41,534 bases of DNA from Gnetum montanum (Eukaryota > Streptophyta > Gnetopsida > Gnetales > Gnetaceae). The position numbers and the translations under genes were made by a program. The stretch covers positions 7,541 to 49,074 of the forward strand of contig MNCI01000868.1 in assembly GCA_015680685.1 (NCBI GenBank), given 5' to 3'. This document shows, piece by piece, positions 1 through 11,639 of the stretch; positions within the stretch are counted from its first letter, which is position 1, and every line of letters starts with the position of its first letter. The notes beneath the pieces were generated by a model. It was not told the DNA's origin. It did not search any database and worked only from the letters and a program-made list of their open reading frames with translations.

Positions 1-337
1 CATGCACGAGGTCCAAGATGTGTACAGATGATAAAGGAACGGATGCCCTTCACCCTTAGGTTAGCTTAGACTTCATTTCCTATTACTCATTAGTTTAATC
101 AAGATTATGTTCCATTGTCTCTAGGAGTAGCACTAGTTTAGGATCACATCGTATGCCTCACTCTGGACTAAACCATACATGACAAAGCAAATACTAGTCC
201 AAGTGGGAAGATAGTGAACTACGATCAATGTGTAACTATCTAGATACCACAACTAGTCTGTCCACAGAGTTCAACCGGATCGTGCGTGAATGCTTGTATT
301 CGTATGGTTGAGTGTAGGGGTACCTCACCACTCATCA
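1..337 (+). repeat. LTR D, 3' part of a plus-strand LTR of the A/B/C family
   Basis: This stretch is the reverse complement of the LTR segments beginning at 10686, 18025, 38148 and 39235. It ends in CCACTCATCA, the inverse of their TGATGAGTGG start. The family is TGATGA...TCATCA, and the orientation is plus, opposite to every other member here. The left part lies outside the window. The bases after 337 (acatccaacc) do not resemble the tRNA-Asp primer site found beside the other 5' LTRs. This is therefore a solo LTR or a 3' LTR, probably inserted into the 3' part of element E. Confidence 0.85.
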
Positions 338-889
338 ACATCCAACCAATTAAGAACATGATATACATTTAACACATATCATCTCAACATAAAGATATGA
401 AATATATCATGCACATCAGTTAACTGTGCAAGTAGTGTTATCTTGTAAGTCATCCTACTAATCTTGTACAATATCCTAAAGGGATCAACATATCTTGAAG
501 CTAATTTCTTCTTTTGGATAAATTACATAAGACCCTTTAAGGAAGAAGCATGAAGGAAAACTCAATCCCTAATAGCAAACTCTAATAGTTTCCTATGTTA
601 ATTAGCATTTATTACCTACCTATTCTTAACAACTCTTAGTTAATCTTAAATCTCTTAAACCTCTTAAACCTAATCTATAGTTTGCAATGTTCAAGTTGTG
701 CTCACTTCCTAGCGATTCTCAATGGTATTTCAACATAATGACATCCAACACAACCTACCATATAATACCTCATATGATGCTATCCACAAACTATTAAAAT
801 AATTATTATTATAAGGAAACTTAACTAATATAAGCATTCGGTCCAAAACATCCTAGTACTATAATGCCAAAGCTCTTAACATATCCTAT

Positions 890-1400
890 TTAATTTAGTT
901 TCCCCTCCTAATTTGGCCATCCTTCTATGAATGGTATGTTGAAATCATATTCAACCTCATCCCCATCATATTTTAAAGTGATTTTCAAAACCTTGATGTA
1001 AATTGAGCATCCTATTCACTGATAATATTCATTGATACACCATGCAATCGTACTATCTTAATAATGAATAGATGAGTAGTCTCATATATACTCATTGATT
1101 TCACAATAGCTAGGAAATAAGCAAACTTCATCAACAGATTTAGAACAACAAGAATAACATCACCATCACTCTAGGTCCTTGGCAATCCAACAATGAAATC
1201 CATGTTAGTTACATCCTACCTCCACTCTAAAATATTGTGAAGATGTAACTACCCACTAGGTCTTTGATGCTCTATGTTTACTTATTGACAAATCAAACTT
1301 TGGAAGATGTACTTGCCCACTTACTTCTTCATTCTTGGCCACCAATATCTCTATTTCAAACTCTTATATATCTTATCATTTCTTGGATATAACTAATATT
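890..1400 (-). pseudogene. Integrase remnant of element E
   Basis: The minus-strand translation, with stops, shows the zinc-finger end and catalytic core of a chromovirus integrase. YWWPRMKK occurs near 1350, followed by a C-x2-C-like pair (SLICQ), then EHQRPSG and MDFIVGLPRT near 1190, which carries the first catalytic Asp. Further on come KIVRLHGVSMNIIS near 1040 and DAQFTSRF near 1000. These match the usual order HHCC - MDFIxGLP - VRLHG - ISDRDxRFTSRF. The second catalytic Asp motif is altered and stops interrupt the core. The enzyme would normally join cDNA to host DNA in the nucleus; this copy cannot. The family call is firm. Confidence 0.85.
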
Positions 1401-2625
1401 AGCTTAAATGTGCCTCACCCAATAACTATAATTATATCACCATTAGAACATAAACTCAGCTACTATGCTATACCACATCCTAACTATTTACAAACAAAGG
1501 TTCATTAGTTGTAACCCATTATCTAAGCTCTAGGCATCATGGATCATGCTACTATTACTCCCAAATTCCATCATGCACATCTAATTGAATGGACAAGCTA
1601 TTAAGCTCACCTATTACTGTATTAACCACATCTACCACTCAATGACTTCTTTCAAGCCTATAACTCAATTCATCTACACTGACATAGATTCATCTGTGGT
1701 TAACTCATAACTTATTGGATATTCTTGTGATCAAATCCCATGATTATCTATTCCTCATATAGTTAATGCTACTAAATTTTCAATATAAACATCATTGCTC
1801 CCAACTCCAAATCACATGTTGAATACCATGACTCTGTGGCTTCAACTAAAAACAAGCATAGGCCCCTAACTTTCCCTTCCACATCAATACACATTTGAAT
1901 TTTTCATTCAATGCACTTGTACATACATTATATAGATGACTTGGTGTTGATTATATCAACATCGAGATTGTTATTAAACTATAGCACAACTTCTCAAACA
2001 TAGCTTAGCATGCTAAAATGCATATAATGCTACTCTCCTTTCATAATAGACAAGCCATAAGAGATGCTATCCAAGAGAAATTTTTCACAAATCTACAATA
2101 ATAACTAGTTAATCCTAAAAAAAATTTTAAACTCTAAAATAGACTGTGATACTACCCAGTCAAGTATCCCTACTATCTTTGTTGAATTGACAAAGATATT
2201 AATCCTTGACACCACATTTCCTAAGAACTAGATCTCTATCTACCAAAACAAATACTTCAATAGCTAAGCATACAAGTTGTATTTCATCAAGATCTAAAAC
2301 ATCATCCACAAATGTTCTTCATATAACTATTCTTCAAGTGAATACATCAAAATACCATCTATAATGATAATCAAAAACTAATCTAAATATGATCATAATA
2401 CACTATGCACAACCATAAACTACCATTCTTCTTCCTAATAAATATAATAAGTGCATTCCATGATGGTACACTTGGATGAATGAGACCTCTATCCATCAAT
2501 CCCTACAACTGTGTCTTTAACTTTACTATCTCTACTAGACACATCTTTTGTGAAGCCTTTGCAATTAGTTGTGTACCTAGCTTAAGCTCAATCTTGAACT
2601 CAACCTCATATCTTAGTGATAGACC
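1401..2625 (-). pseudogene. Reverse transcriptase / RNase H remnant of element E, internally deleted
   Basis: The minus strand from 2625 leftwards gives the RT N-terminus (RYEVEFKIEL, GTQLIAKA, GLIHPSVPSWNALI, IRKKNGS). It then jumps to palm/thumb-region motifs (EEHL, FLGNVVSRI, near 2150 SLKFFLG and TSYYCRFVKNFS). The stretch that should hold LDLRSGYHQI, GLTNAPATF and the YxDD box is missing, so several hundred bases have been deleted. RNase H should follow at about 2080-1400, but only scattered similarity is visible. Frameshifts and stops are frequent. The RT assignment is confident; the RNase H part is assigned by position only. Confidence 0.75.
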
Positions 2626-3519
2626 TAGAAAATTTATTGGAAAGACATTTGGAAACTCCCAAACCATAGGAATCTAATCAATCTTAACTATCTCAGATCT
2701 ATGCATTGAGATCATATAACACCCATACCACTTATGGAGCATCCTGTAAATCACTCGGAAGGATATTAAATCAAGTTGTACTAATTATGACCAAGTCTAT
2801 ACCTTAACATGTACACCATCTATTTTCTATAATCTAAAGAGCCTCTACCAACAATCTAAACTAGTACTAAACTATTACAACTAATCCATGTTTAATATTA
2901 CATTACATGCCCAAACTCCATGAGATGCAAATCACTAATCCACAAAGCACTTTGAAGATCCATTAACAAACTTAACACACTTAATCAACTCTAGTCTCAT
3001 AACCTTAATAGAGAATACCAACAATCTAGGATGGAAAGACTATCACTCAAGATCTAACTAATGCATAATCATAGGATCTACAATTAAATGAGTAAAATCA
3101 AAATTAGCATAGGAAGGCATGAAATCATACCTACTATCTTTGTAATAATGATAGGTTTCATATCCAATAGCTAATTTTTTAGAGTATACACCTGATACTA
3201 GGTTCTCTATTCTACTTCACTTGGTTTTATAATAGATACACCTTATCCACCCTATCATAGTCATGCCTTAGGTGGTCTCTATTCTCTTCCACTTCCTACT
3301 TGTCTTGAATAATCTCTAGCAAAATGTCCTAGATGATCATATGCAAAGAAATTTGCACAGTATCTCTACAAATGTCAAGGATGCTTACATCTAAAATAAA
3401 ATAGAGCCTCATGACTAGTAGCAAGTGAGAAAATTCTAACTAGCTATTGGTACCATCCATCACTCTATCCACAAGTATACTTGATCTTCCCAAGCCTACA
3501 ACTAAATCATGATCCTCTC
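2626..3519 (-). other. Gag C-terminus / protease interval of element E, unreadable
   Basis: By position this interval between gag and RT should encode the nucleocapsid knuckle and the protease. I could not find a convincing CCHC knuckle or a DTGA/DSGA protease motif on either strand. The sequence is AT-rich with stops in all frames. It is listed so that the gap in the gag-pol order is not mistaken for unique DNA. Confidence 0.4.
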
Positions 3520-4080
3520 TTGTAGCCCTAACTCCTATCTTAGCATGTTGAATCTACTTGCTAACTCTTCTCCAAAGTCATGATTATAACATAATCATCA
3601 TTATAGAACACTAACCTAAAAGACAGAATATGATCCATTAGTGATGGTCTCAATCTTCTAACAAACTTATTCACCCAAGCAATATTATTTATCCTTATGT
3701 GTAAAACATTATTGTTCAACTTGGAGAAATGATCATCATACTTTGCTAGCAACCAACTACACTATTACAATTTGTAAAATTTATCCTTCATGTCCTAGGC
3801 ATAGTTGATAGATACATATCTTACATGGAAGATTGTCAAGAAATCTATCAATAAAAACTTTTGATCTATCCACCCCTTTACCTACTTCTTTATCTTTTAC
3901 TAATACTAACCAATACCCACCAATTGATACAGTGTCAATTAGGTCTAATGCACTAGTGTTCAATCCATCAAGTTAAATGCCTTCTCTAGCTTCTCAAGCC
4001 ACTCAATTGCCAAAATAGGATCATCAATATTAGTAAATGTTAAAGGTCCTAAATTATGAAATTATTCTCCTAGCTTCTTG
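3520..4080 (-). pseudogene. Gag (capsid region) remnant of element E
   Basis: Minus-strand frames show a Retrotrans_gag-like chain. FHNLGPLTFTNIDDPILAIE and WLEKLEKAFNLMD lie near 4050-3970, then a FIDRFL block (usually WxxFxxxFxxKYFP in this family) near 3850. LLAKYDDHFSKLN occurs near 3740, and WVNKFVRRLRPSLMDHILS near 3670. This matches the plant Ty3/gypsy capsid order, whose conserved end is FVRGLRPxI. Several frameshifts and stops break it. Gag normally forms the cytoplasmic virus-like particle; this copy is non-functional. The lack of any intact start, together with the 4403 LTR boundary some 320 bp away, suits a short leader before gag. Confidence 0.8.
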
Positions 4081-4402
4081 CTGATGGACTACTTGATATG
4101 CTCAACACCACTACCAATGATATTTCCTATATCTCTAACTATTAAAATGGATGTACCACCTACTACATGCTACTTCAAAAACTATAATAATTGTCTCTCA
4201 TCCTAACTACTCTCTAATCCACTACTAGCTAACTATTGTAATAGCTCTAACTATACATGCTACTTAGATGGCCCTACCTTATCAAAAGGTTGTGCTCTAC
4301 AAGCATCAATGCCCCATCTATCTACCATCTTAATGATATAATATCACAAACATGTGAGTATTAAAAATGTCACATGACCTCGCTAAACTCCTACTCCAAT
4401 AA

Positions 4403-6677
4403 TGTAACACCCTCCTACTCCTCCTAGGCTAGAAAGATGTTATGCTTATAATTGCATAAATAATTGGAGTATCAATGCTAGTCAAACATAATACACATGA
4501 TCAATTAGCAAATTGAATGCAGAAGCAATTACTAAAAAATAAAATTACATAATATTTTTGCTAAGCAAAAACAAACCACTAATTATTATATATCACTACT
4601 AGTTTATAATACATCAATATTACTACCCGCATCCTTAAAACTAACATACATATCATTGTCATGCTATAAATACAACGATTCAACTCATCATCTAATCATA
4701 TTAAGACTAGAGGTATATACACATCCATACATACGCATGTACAAAATATGTAGCTTTGTCCTTCCCATCATCCCTAGTGTCCTCTTAAATTTCTAGCTTC
4801 ATCACTTGCAAGACATAGGATTAGTATAACCTGAGTGAAAAGCCTTTATACTTTCCCTAACAGACAATTGATAACCATTATACTAGAGAAGAAGAAATGA
4901 AAAAAGAGAGCATCTTGCATCACATGATAGTACTACATTCAGTCTAAGTACCACATTAATATAATTCATCACATCATAACTATATACATAGCACATACAT
5001 GGAAACTACTATTTCAACATCATATTTGCATACTCACAAGGCAACTAGTATTCCACAACAATCATACTATACTTACATGGAAACCTATGCTCGATAGCAA
5101 TCACATGCATAAAGCCAAATCATATGCAAAGACTCACTACTAAGCCTCACATCACATCATATAATCACATCATCATATGAACTAATAATGATCAACTACA
5201 AAGCCTTGAATACTACTACTCTAGCCCATCACAAAACCACAACATACACAGGTATCTACACATCCATCACTACTAGGACTAAACAAGTAAACAATACCAA
5301 CTAAACACAAATCCATGTAGTAGCTAGCATATTCACATTCAATGTAGCATGTGATCAATAGGCATGAACACTAATAAATGAAGTGCCTATGGGTTGTTTA
5401 TTAGTTTTATTTTTATTCCTAATAGGTATTAGAGCCCATCAACCTATAACTCGTAATCACTAGCCTTATGGAGGTCTAGTCATAGGTGCTACTAAGTATT
5501 CCCTATACCACATACCAACTATAGAGACAAACACACCAACTTTCCTACTTTCAAGATGAGACTTGAGATAGCAACTTCGTTGATGCATCATAATGGGGAT
5601 CTATACATATCCTCTAAGATGTCTTATTTTATCATCTAACCATACATTTCATGCTAGCTCCACCTATTGATGAACCATAAACAATGAGTGCTACATGCAT
5701 TGTTGTGCATCATATATTACAACAAGCTCCCTTAAGCAAAAAAAAACATACATTGGCAATTCATGCAACATGTATATTTAGTATACATTAATATCACACA
5801 CACACATTACAAATTAGCAATCACAAGCACCTATGCTTCATGATTCTACATACGAAAGTAAAAATCATAATCTAGCAATTAAAAGCAACAAGTGCTACAC
5901 AACCCTACATATAAGCATACTCATTAAATAGAAGCACAAACCATCATCAACTCGATTGGTGGTGACAGTACCTCATGTCATGATATAATATGGATTAGAG
6001 CTCATTTCTCATTTTATTTTTCATGTTGTGTGTGTTTTAATTCTTATTGTAATACAAGATATGGCTCACATGTGTACAAATTTCCTAAAATGAAAAACAT
6101 TAAATGTAAGAAACAATAGTAGCATAAGATGCCTAAAATAATAAAATTTGAGTGAACCTTACCTAAAAATAGAGGTCTCCCCTCATACCTCAAAATAATA
6201 GGCTTTATTTTTTCATTCCTTATTATAAAGTTTCATCAAGCAAGGGTTTAAAGGAGAAGAAAGAGCAAGTTTTATTTTTAAAAATTTTTTTGTTTTACAA
6301 TCTCTCACGATCCTTACAATTCCTTAAAATTATCCATAGATCTCTTAATCCTTTCTCAATAATTCATAAACTCTTATTCTTAAATCAAAATTCTCATATA
6401 TCCATTACACATTTCATCATATTCAAGCAATTTCAACATTAAACGCTCATCAAAGATCAAGTTCTACTCTAATATTAATTCATCTCTCATCATTTCTCTT
6501 AAAGATAAGTCTAAATCTGATTGAAATGAATGCTCTTGTCCTTAAAGCATCAAATTTTATTATACATTTCATATTAAAAGTTGATTTCAAAGCATTTTTA
6601 CCTGTGATCAAGCTGCATTTTCATATTCAACTTAAGATCTAGCTCTATCTCAATCCTTTTCACTCAATCTTCTATCT
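4403..6677 (-). repeat. LTR of element E, first segment (interrupted by G)
   Basis: This segment begins TGTAACACCC followed by CCTAGGCTAGAAA, closely like the first 30 bases of LTR G at 6678. On the minus strand this is the 3' end of E's 5' LTR, lying directly upstream of the gag leader. No coding capacity is visible: the stretch is AT-rich and CA-rich on the plus strand and poor in G. It stops at 6677, where LTR G is inserted, and probably resumes at 10370. Confidence 0.6.
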
Positions 6678-7599
6678 TGTAACACCTCGCTAACCAAGCT
6701 TAGGCTAGAAAATCATGACTTATATAATATACATAACTATGCTAAAATAAAACACTACATACTAAAATCAAATGAATACCAAGAAAAACTTAACAACCTA
6801 AGTAGTGGGGATCCATAAATAGAAGCAGAAGGGTAAGAAAAAGTACATAACAAAATGTAAAAACATGATAAAACAATGACAATAACCTCATGTGTGAAAA
6901 CATATCCTGTTCACTACCAAATACAGAAAGTAACCTATTTGTCCAAGTAAAAATTTAATAACCATAGTCATGTAAAAATAACAAAAAACACTAAATTAAA
7001 AATAAATATTTGAATTTACAAAGTTGTAATATGATCTAATGAAATCACATGAGATAATATGAAAATTCAATTACAATTGCATCCATCACCATTGGAAACT
7101 AACGTTGCTTAAACAAATGGAGCCAACCATTAATTAGAATGAAATGTAATATAACCAACATCCAAACAAAATTAGCCCCCATTGAAAATAGGTAAAACAT
7201 AGTACAAGTTCCAAACCAATACCAAATCCATAATTCCAACTAAATATTACAACATAGAATTTAACTTAAATTGAAATCCAAATCTTATTAAAATATCTCA
7301 AAACATGAATTAATCATTGGAAGCATCCTCCAATTCCTCCTAATTTAAGCTAATGTATTCAACTAAAAAGCTAACAAACCAAGGGAATCAATTCCAAAAT
7401 TGAGTAGGATAAACAAAATTAACAAATTCTCCCTTATAAACTTAGTTTGAGGTAGTAGGTACCTAGATAGTCATGCATATGGATAGCTACAGTCAAACGT
7501 TAGTAGATAAAGTACAAATCATGACAATACATCAAACAAAAATAATTTAAACAAATATCCAAAATAATTAAAGAATCTCCACCACCATGCATTAGCCTA

Positions 7600-8570
7600 A
7601 TAAATGAACAAACTGGTGAGTCTATAACCCACATGTTAGCCAATGATTGATGAGTCTAAACCCATATGTAGTGTTGAATTAATGAGTATAAAACTTATAT
7701 GTCAAATTCATGAGTCAAAAACTCATATGTTACCAAATTGATGAGTTTAAAACTCATATGTTAAATGCTTAGTGACTCTAAAGCCCACATATTTCAAATT
7801 GGCCAAACCAAACTAATTACCAAATCAACAAATAATAGATCCAAAAAACATATCCCTGGGTGATGGGAAAAATGAACCTAACTATCCGAGAAAGTTATAA
7901 TTTCCAAACTAATGATTAGTGAGTCTACATCTCACATAGAATGTGGAGTCAATGAATCTAAAATTCATATAATTCTAAATGATTAATGAGCCTAAATCTC
8001 ATATTTTTAAAATAAAAGGTTGATGAGACTCAATCTCATAATTAACAAACAAAAATTTGGTAAGCCTAAATCTCACATTTATCAAAATATGTCAAAGATC
8101 AAACTAAGTTCCTAGGTCAACAAGTCAACAAATGTTGTCAAACCAAAAATTCCGATGCATCAAGTCACATATAATGTGGAGTTAATGAATCTAAAATTCA
8201 TATAATTCTAAATGATTAGTCAGCCTAAATCTCACATTTATGAAAAAAAGGCCGGTGAGCCTAAATCTCACATTTGTCAAATATGTCAAAGATCAAACTA
8301 AACTCCTAAATCAACAAGTCAACAAATGTTGTCAAACCAAAAATTTTGATGCATCAAGTCACATACAATGTGAAGTCAATGAATCTAAAATTCATAACAT
8401 TCTAAATGATTAGTGAGACTAAATCTCATATTTATCAAACAAAAGGCTAATGAGCCTACATCTCACAATTATCAAAGAAAAAGTTGATGAGCCTAAATCT
8501 CACATTTGTTAAAATATGTCAAAGACCAAGCTAAGTTCCTAAATCAACAAGTCAAAAAATTCTATTAAAT
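7600..8570. repeat. Array of hairpin units (TGAG-N7-CTCA) inside LTR G
   Basis: Short units such as gatgagcctaaatctcac recur more than ten times, each an imperfect inverted repeat (TGAG...CTCA). On top of this, a longer unit containing gtcaaagatcaaact and caacaagtcaacaaatgttg repeats at 8091, 8285 and 8518, spaced 194 and 233 bp. The array is therefore a two-level tandem structure. It is noncoding and lies within an LTR, so a regulatory or simple slippage origin is equally possible. Confidence 0.75.
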
Positions 8571-9250
8571 CAAAAATTCTAAACAAATCAAATAATATCA
8601 AAACCTAAAGTATGAGTGCAAATGAACGTTTGAAAAATACTAAAATATTACCAAAAGCAAATCTAACCTTCTTATGGCCATTCTAGGTTGGTATAACTAC
8701 TAAATTACCAATTTTTGTTGATTTCTAGTTTTCAAGCATTTCAAGAGCCCTAAAAATATTATTTTTGGTCATTTTCAAAAATTTTCATTACCCAAAGGCT
8801 AGGGGTTACTTTACAAAAAGTTTCTTGAGTTTTTATGCTAATTTTGAAAATGTCAATTTTATCTATCACAACCAAGTCACGATGCACTAATAACCAATCC
8901 TCAAGGTCTATGTTGTGATAAGACCTTTTCCTTCTACACCAATGTCATCTAGAGTCATCTCATAGATCAAAAATGAGAAAAATAATTTAAAATCATAGCT
9001 CTATAGCTAAATTATTAGAAGAATTCAAAACAAAGTAAAAACATTATTAAACTTGGTTAAAACATTAACTCCTCTCATGCATGATAACAAATCTCAAAAA
9101 TAACCAAATTGTAGAAAATAATATTAAAATAATCAAATTTAAAAATTTAGGCAAATCAAAAAATAGTTGTTGAACCAACTAATTTGACAAAAAAATATGT
9201 GTATTAAAAAAATACCAAAACTCGAGTAAAATACCAAATTATCTTACATG

Positions 9251-9472
9251 GAATTGATAGTGTTAAAGCAAAGGGTTCTTGCATAGTTGCAATCTCCCTA
9301 ATAGACTATAAATCCTAAGAAAAATGATAGATCAACAATGGTATCTAAGCAATATTTGACAGAATTGATAGTGCTAAAGAAAAGGCTTCTTGCATAGCTC
9401 CAATCTCCCTAATAGACTTTAAATCCTAAGAAAAATGATGGAGCAACAATGAGATCTAAGAAAGATTTCAAT
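9251..9472. repeat. 111-bp tandem duplication inside LTR G
   Basis: The segment starting gaattgatagtg at 9251 is repeated from 9362 with a 111-bp period. Both copies include the phrase tgcatag.t.caatctccct and end near agatctaag-type sequence. They differ by scattered substitutions, so the duplication is old. Confidence 0.8.
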
Positions 9473-10369
9473 TGATATCTAGAAATATGGCTTATCATAG
9501 GGTCCTAGTTAACAATGTAGATCTAACTAGTAATTGATTTGAATCTAGGGAGTTGTTAGTCAATTTAGTAGAACCTCCTACTCTAGCTCAATCTCCTAGA
9601 TGTCAATAAGGCAAGACAAAAAAGTTTCTCTTAAGGAAAACTTTCTTGGTTTATATTCTTATAATTGTTTGGCAACATCAGACATGTTGTTCTCATGGGT
9701 TAAAAACTAAATTAAAAAGAAATTATAATTTCTACAATTATTTCAAATCATTTTCTAACATTAGTTGCTACTTAGCACTAACTTAATGAGCATCTCCTAT
9801 GAGCAAAGTTAATGATTATGTTTAATCCCAAAGTAATATCTCTCGCTAACCCAAACTAATAACAAAGTCTAGAATCTAAAAGCATAACTAACAAAATATT
9901 GACCTGATATCTTCTAAAAGCATAAGCTAGTAAGAAATTAAAATTAGAACCAAAAATCTAAAAATATAATTTTATTCAAAAATAAAAATTATCCAAAAAA
10001 GCATACTAAACCAAAGTAGTATCCCATGTGCCAATGATCCATCTAGTGCCTGATACCTACTAACTTAAAACTCTAACAAAAAAGGTTAGTGTGCATGTGC
10101 TAAATTAAAAGATAATCTAAAATATCAAAATTACAAGATATGCTACCACATGAAAAAAATTAGTATAATTAATAAAAAAAAAGAAGGCAAAATGTATCCA
10201 TAAATCTATAATATTTAACAAGGTCAATAAAAAGGTACATAGCTCACAAAGCATAGTCAATATGACGAAGGAGTCAATAAGCATAGCCATAGGTTAGCAA
10301 ACAAAAAATCAAAGATTCAAATTGTAAACATACCATAGGGTAAGAGGTATCCTAGGTAAGGGTGTTACA

Positions 10370-10685
10370 AATCTCTGTATCATTTGCAAAATTTTGCATC
10401 TAGAATTGTAGAGAAATGGCCTCAAATTCATCTAAAATGGCCTTTAAAATTCATATTTAATGCCTATCAACAAGTATTGATTTTGATGATTGCTAGCAAT
10501 ATGATATTGTTGCATATCAATGTAACAACTCTAGGTGATAACATTCAAATTCTGCTTTCCACCAAAGATATCAACCATCATTGATTCTGGTGAATCCAAG
10601 CAATATCAATAAATTTCACATGAGGGCAATCCATTTTCTCAGTGCTCTAATGACCTCCAATGATAAGAAGAACAAAGATCTTGGT
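10370..10685 (-). repeat. LTR of element E, second segment
   Basis: This short stretch lies between solo LTR G and element A and is not similar to either. By nesting logic it continues the 4403-6677 segment and is itself split from 24638 onward by the insertion of A at TTGGT. No coding signal is seen. A 66-codon open frame here has no recognisable family. Confidence 0.5.
10681..10685. repeat. Left target-site duplication of element A (TTGGT)
   Basis: TTGGT directly precedes the LTR start TGATGAG at 10686 and is repeated exactly at 24633-24637 after the far LTR end. Five bases is the usual duplication length for Ty3/gypsy integrases. Confidence 0.9.
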
Positions 10686-11427
10686 TGATGAGTGGCGAAG
10701 TACCCCTACACTCAACCATACGAATCACTAAGGATTCACGCACAATCCAGTCGAATTCTATGGACTTTATGTCTTCTCGTACACTACCCTCTAGGGAATG
10801 AACTTGCCCTAATAGCCATTCATTGTCTTCCCAATTACACTTGTGATGTACAAAGCTATGGTNGAACCAAGCAATCATGCTACTAGGATTACCAAGCAAA
10901 TACATGTTTATGTTCAAAGTGGTCGTACTTATGTGTTTAATATATTTAGCTTAATTAATTAATCAATTGAAGGCTAATTTAGCTTACTTAATTACATAAT
11001 TAATGAAAATAGTAAATGTAGAAATAAATCATTAATCTATTTTAAGTGCTACAAGGTTTCATAAAAAGGCTTGTCTTTATTTCCATTCACACTAGTATGC
11101 TGAGGTACATCAATGCTCAAATAAAGATCCGTACACTTTGACTCCTGCTGTGGGCACTCAAAGAAATATTCTAACTCTCAAATCACAAAACTACAAGAGC
11201 TCTGCTACAACTATCACTTAACCTCCCATAAACAAAGTTGGTGATAGAATATTTATAGAATTTATTATGGAGCTACGTCAACAAGGCCCCATAGATGTAG
11301 CAAACACAATGTCGATGTAAACGCATCAATGGGGCAACATCATGTAGATAGGACCACATTGATGAGGGCCTGTTGACAAGGCCAAGTCAATGGGGGCCTA
11401 TTGACGTGACAATTTGATGCTTCATCA
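10686..11427 (-). repeat. 3' LTR of element A (742 bp, internally deleted)
   Basis: It runs from TGATGAG to TTCATCA and is homologous to the 5' LTR at 23679-24632. About 200 bp are missing at position 10863, exactly where the sequence carries an N. The U3 side lies to the right: a tandem array at about 11270-11410, then a TATA box on the minus strand (plus atttata, 11251-11257). From TATA to the U3 end is 170 bp, the same as in the other LTR. Confidence 0.92.
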
Positions 11428-11445
11428 TACCCTCACGAGTGAATA
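11428..11445 (-). promoter_or_regulatory. Polypurine tract of element A (plus-strand primer site)
   Basis: Directly inside the 3' LTR the minus strand reads CACTCGTGAGGGTA and then the LTR start. The corresponding site in element C is CAGTCGTGGGGGTA. In LTR retrotransposons this G-rich purine run resists RNase H and primes plus-strand DNA synthesis. Confidence 0.75.
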
Positions 11446-11639
11446 AAAACTCATCCTCAAGTTCCTTTATAAAATTGGGAAGGTATGGGATTATTGACTA
11501 ACTCTTGACATAACAAACTAACATAACAAAATTGAATGTCCAAGTGTACAAATCAACACATTACAAAAATTATGGTGTTCATGACACAAAATTGAACACC
11601 ATGACATGACTACTCAAAATTGAAAAGCTCATCCTCTGA

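Larger units (their letters stand above)
338..4402 (-). mobile_element. Element E: decayed Ty3/gypsy chromovirus-type interior
   Basis: Reading the minus strand from right to left gives gag (about 4080-3520), an unreadable protease stretch, RT (2625-2080) and integrase (1400-890). This is the gag-PR-RT-RH-INT order of Ty3/gypsy elements. Many stops and indels break every frame. The putative 5' LTR begins at 4403 with TGTAACACCC, a terminus usual for plant Tekay/Del-type chromoviruses. No 3' LTR is visible, because LTR D and the window edge cut it off. The primer site left of 4403 (minus strand TTGGAGTAGGAG) resembles a tRNA-Met site only weakly. No chromodomain was recognised in 338-890, so the sub-lineage is inferred from LTR ends and protein similarity. 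Confidence 0.8.
6678..10369. mobile_element. Solo LTR G, 3.7 kb, chromovirus-type
   Basis: The left end is TGTAACACC and the right end GGTGTTACA, a 9-bp perfect inverted terminus. The flanks tatct (6673-6677) and aatct (10370-10374) agree at 4 of 5 positions, fitting a decayed 5-bp target duplication. The length suits the very long LTRs of Tekay/Del-type plant chromoviruses. No gag or pol similarity was found inside, so this is a solo LTR rather than a full element. It contains a hairpin-rich array (about 7600-8570) and a 111-bp tandem duplication (9251-9472). The start resembles that of LTR E, so both probably come from related families in the same orientation (minus). Confidence 0.7.

Noticed and set aside
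338-360. Primer-binding site after LTR D, which would make D a 5' LTR
   Set aside because: acatccaaccaattaag does not match the tRNA-Asp complement found for the family, and the following sequence belongs to the oppositely oriented element E.
7600-8570. CRISPR-like array
   Set aside because: The units vary in spacing, are palindromic and lie in a plant LTR. There is no nearby cas-like coding sequence, and the setting is eukaryotic.
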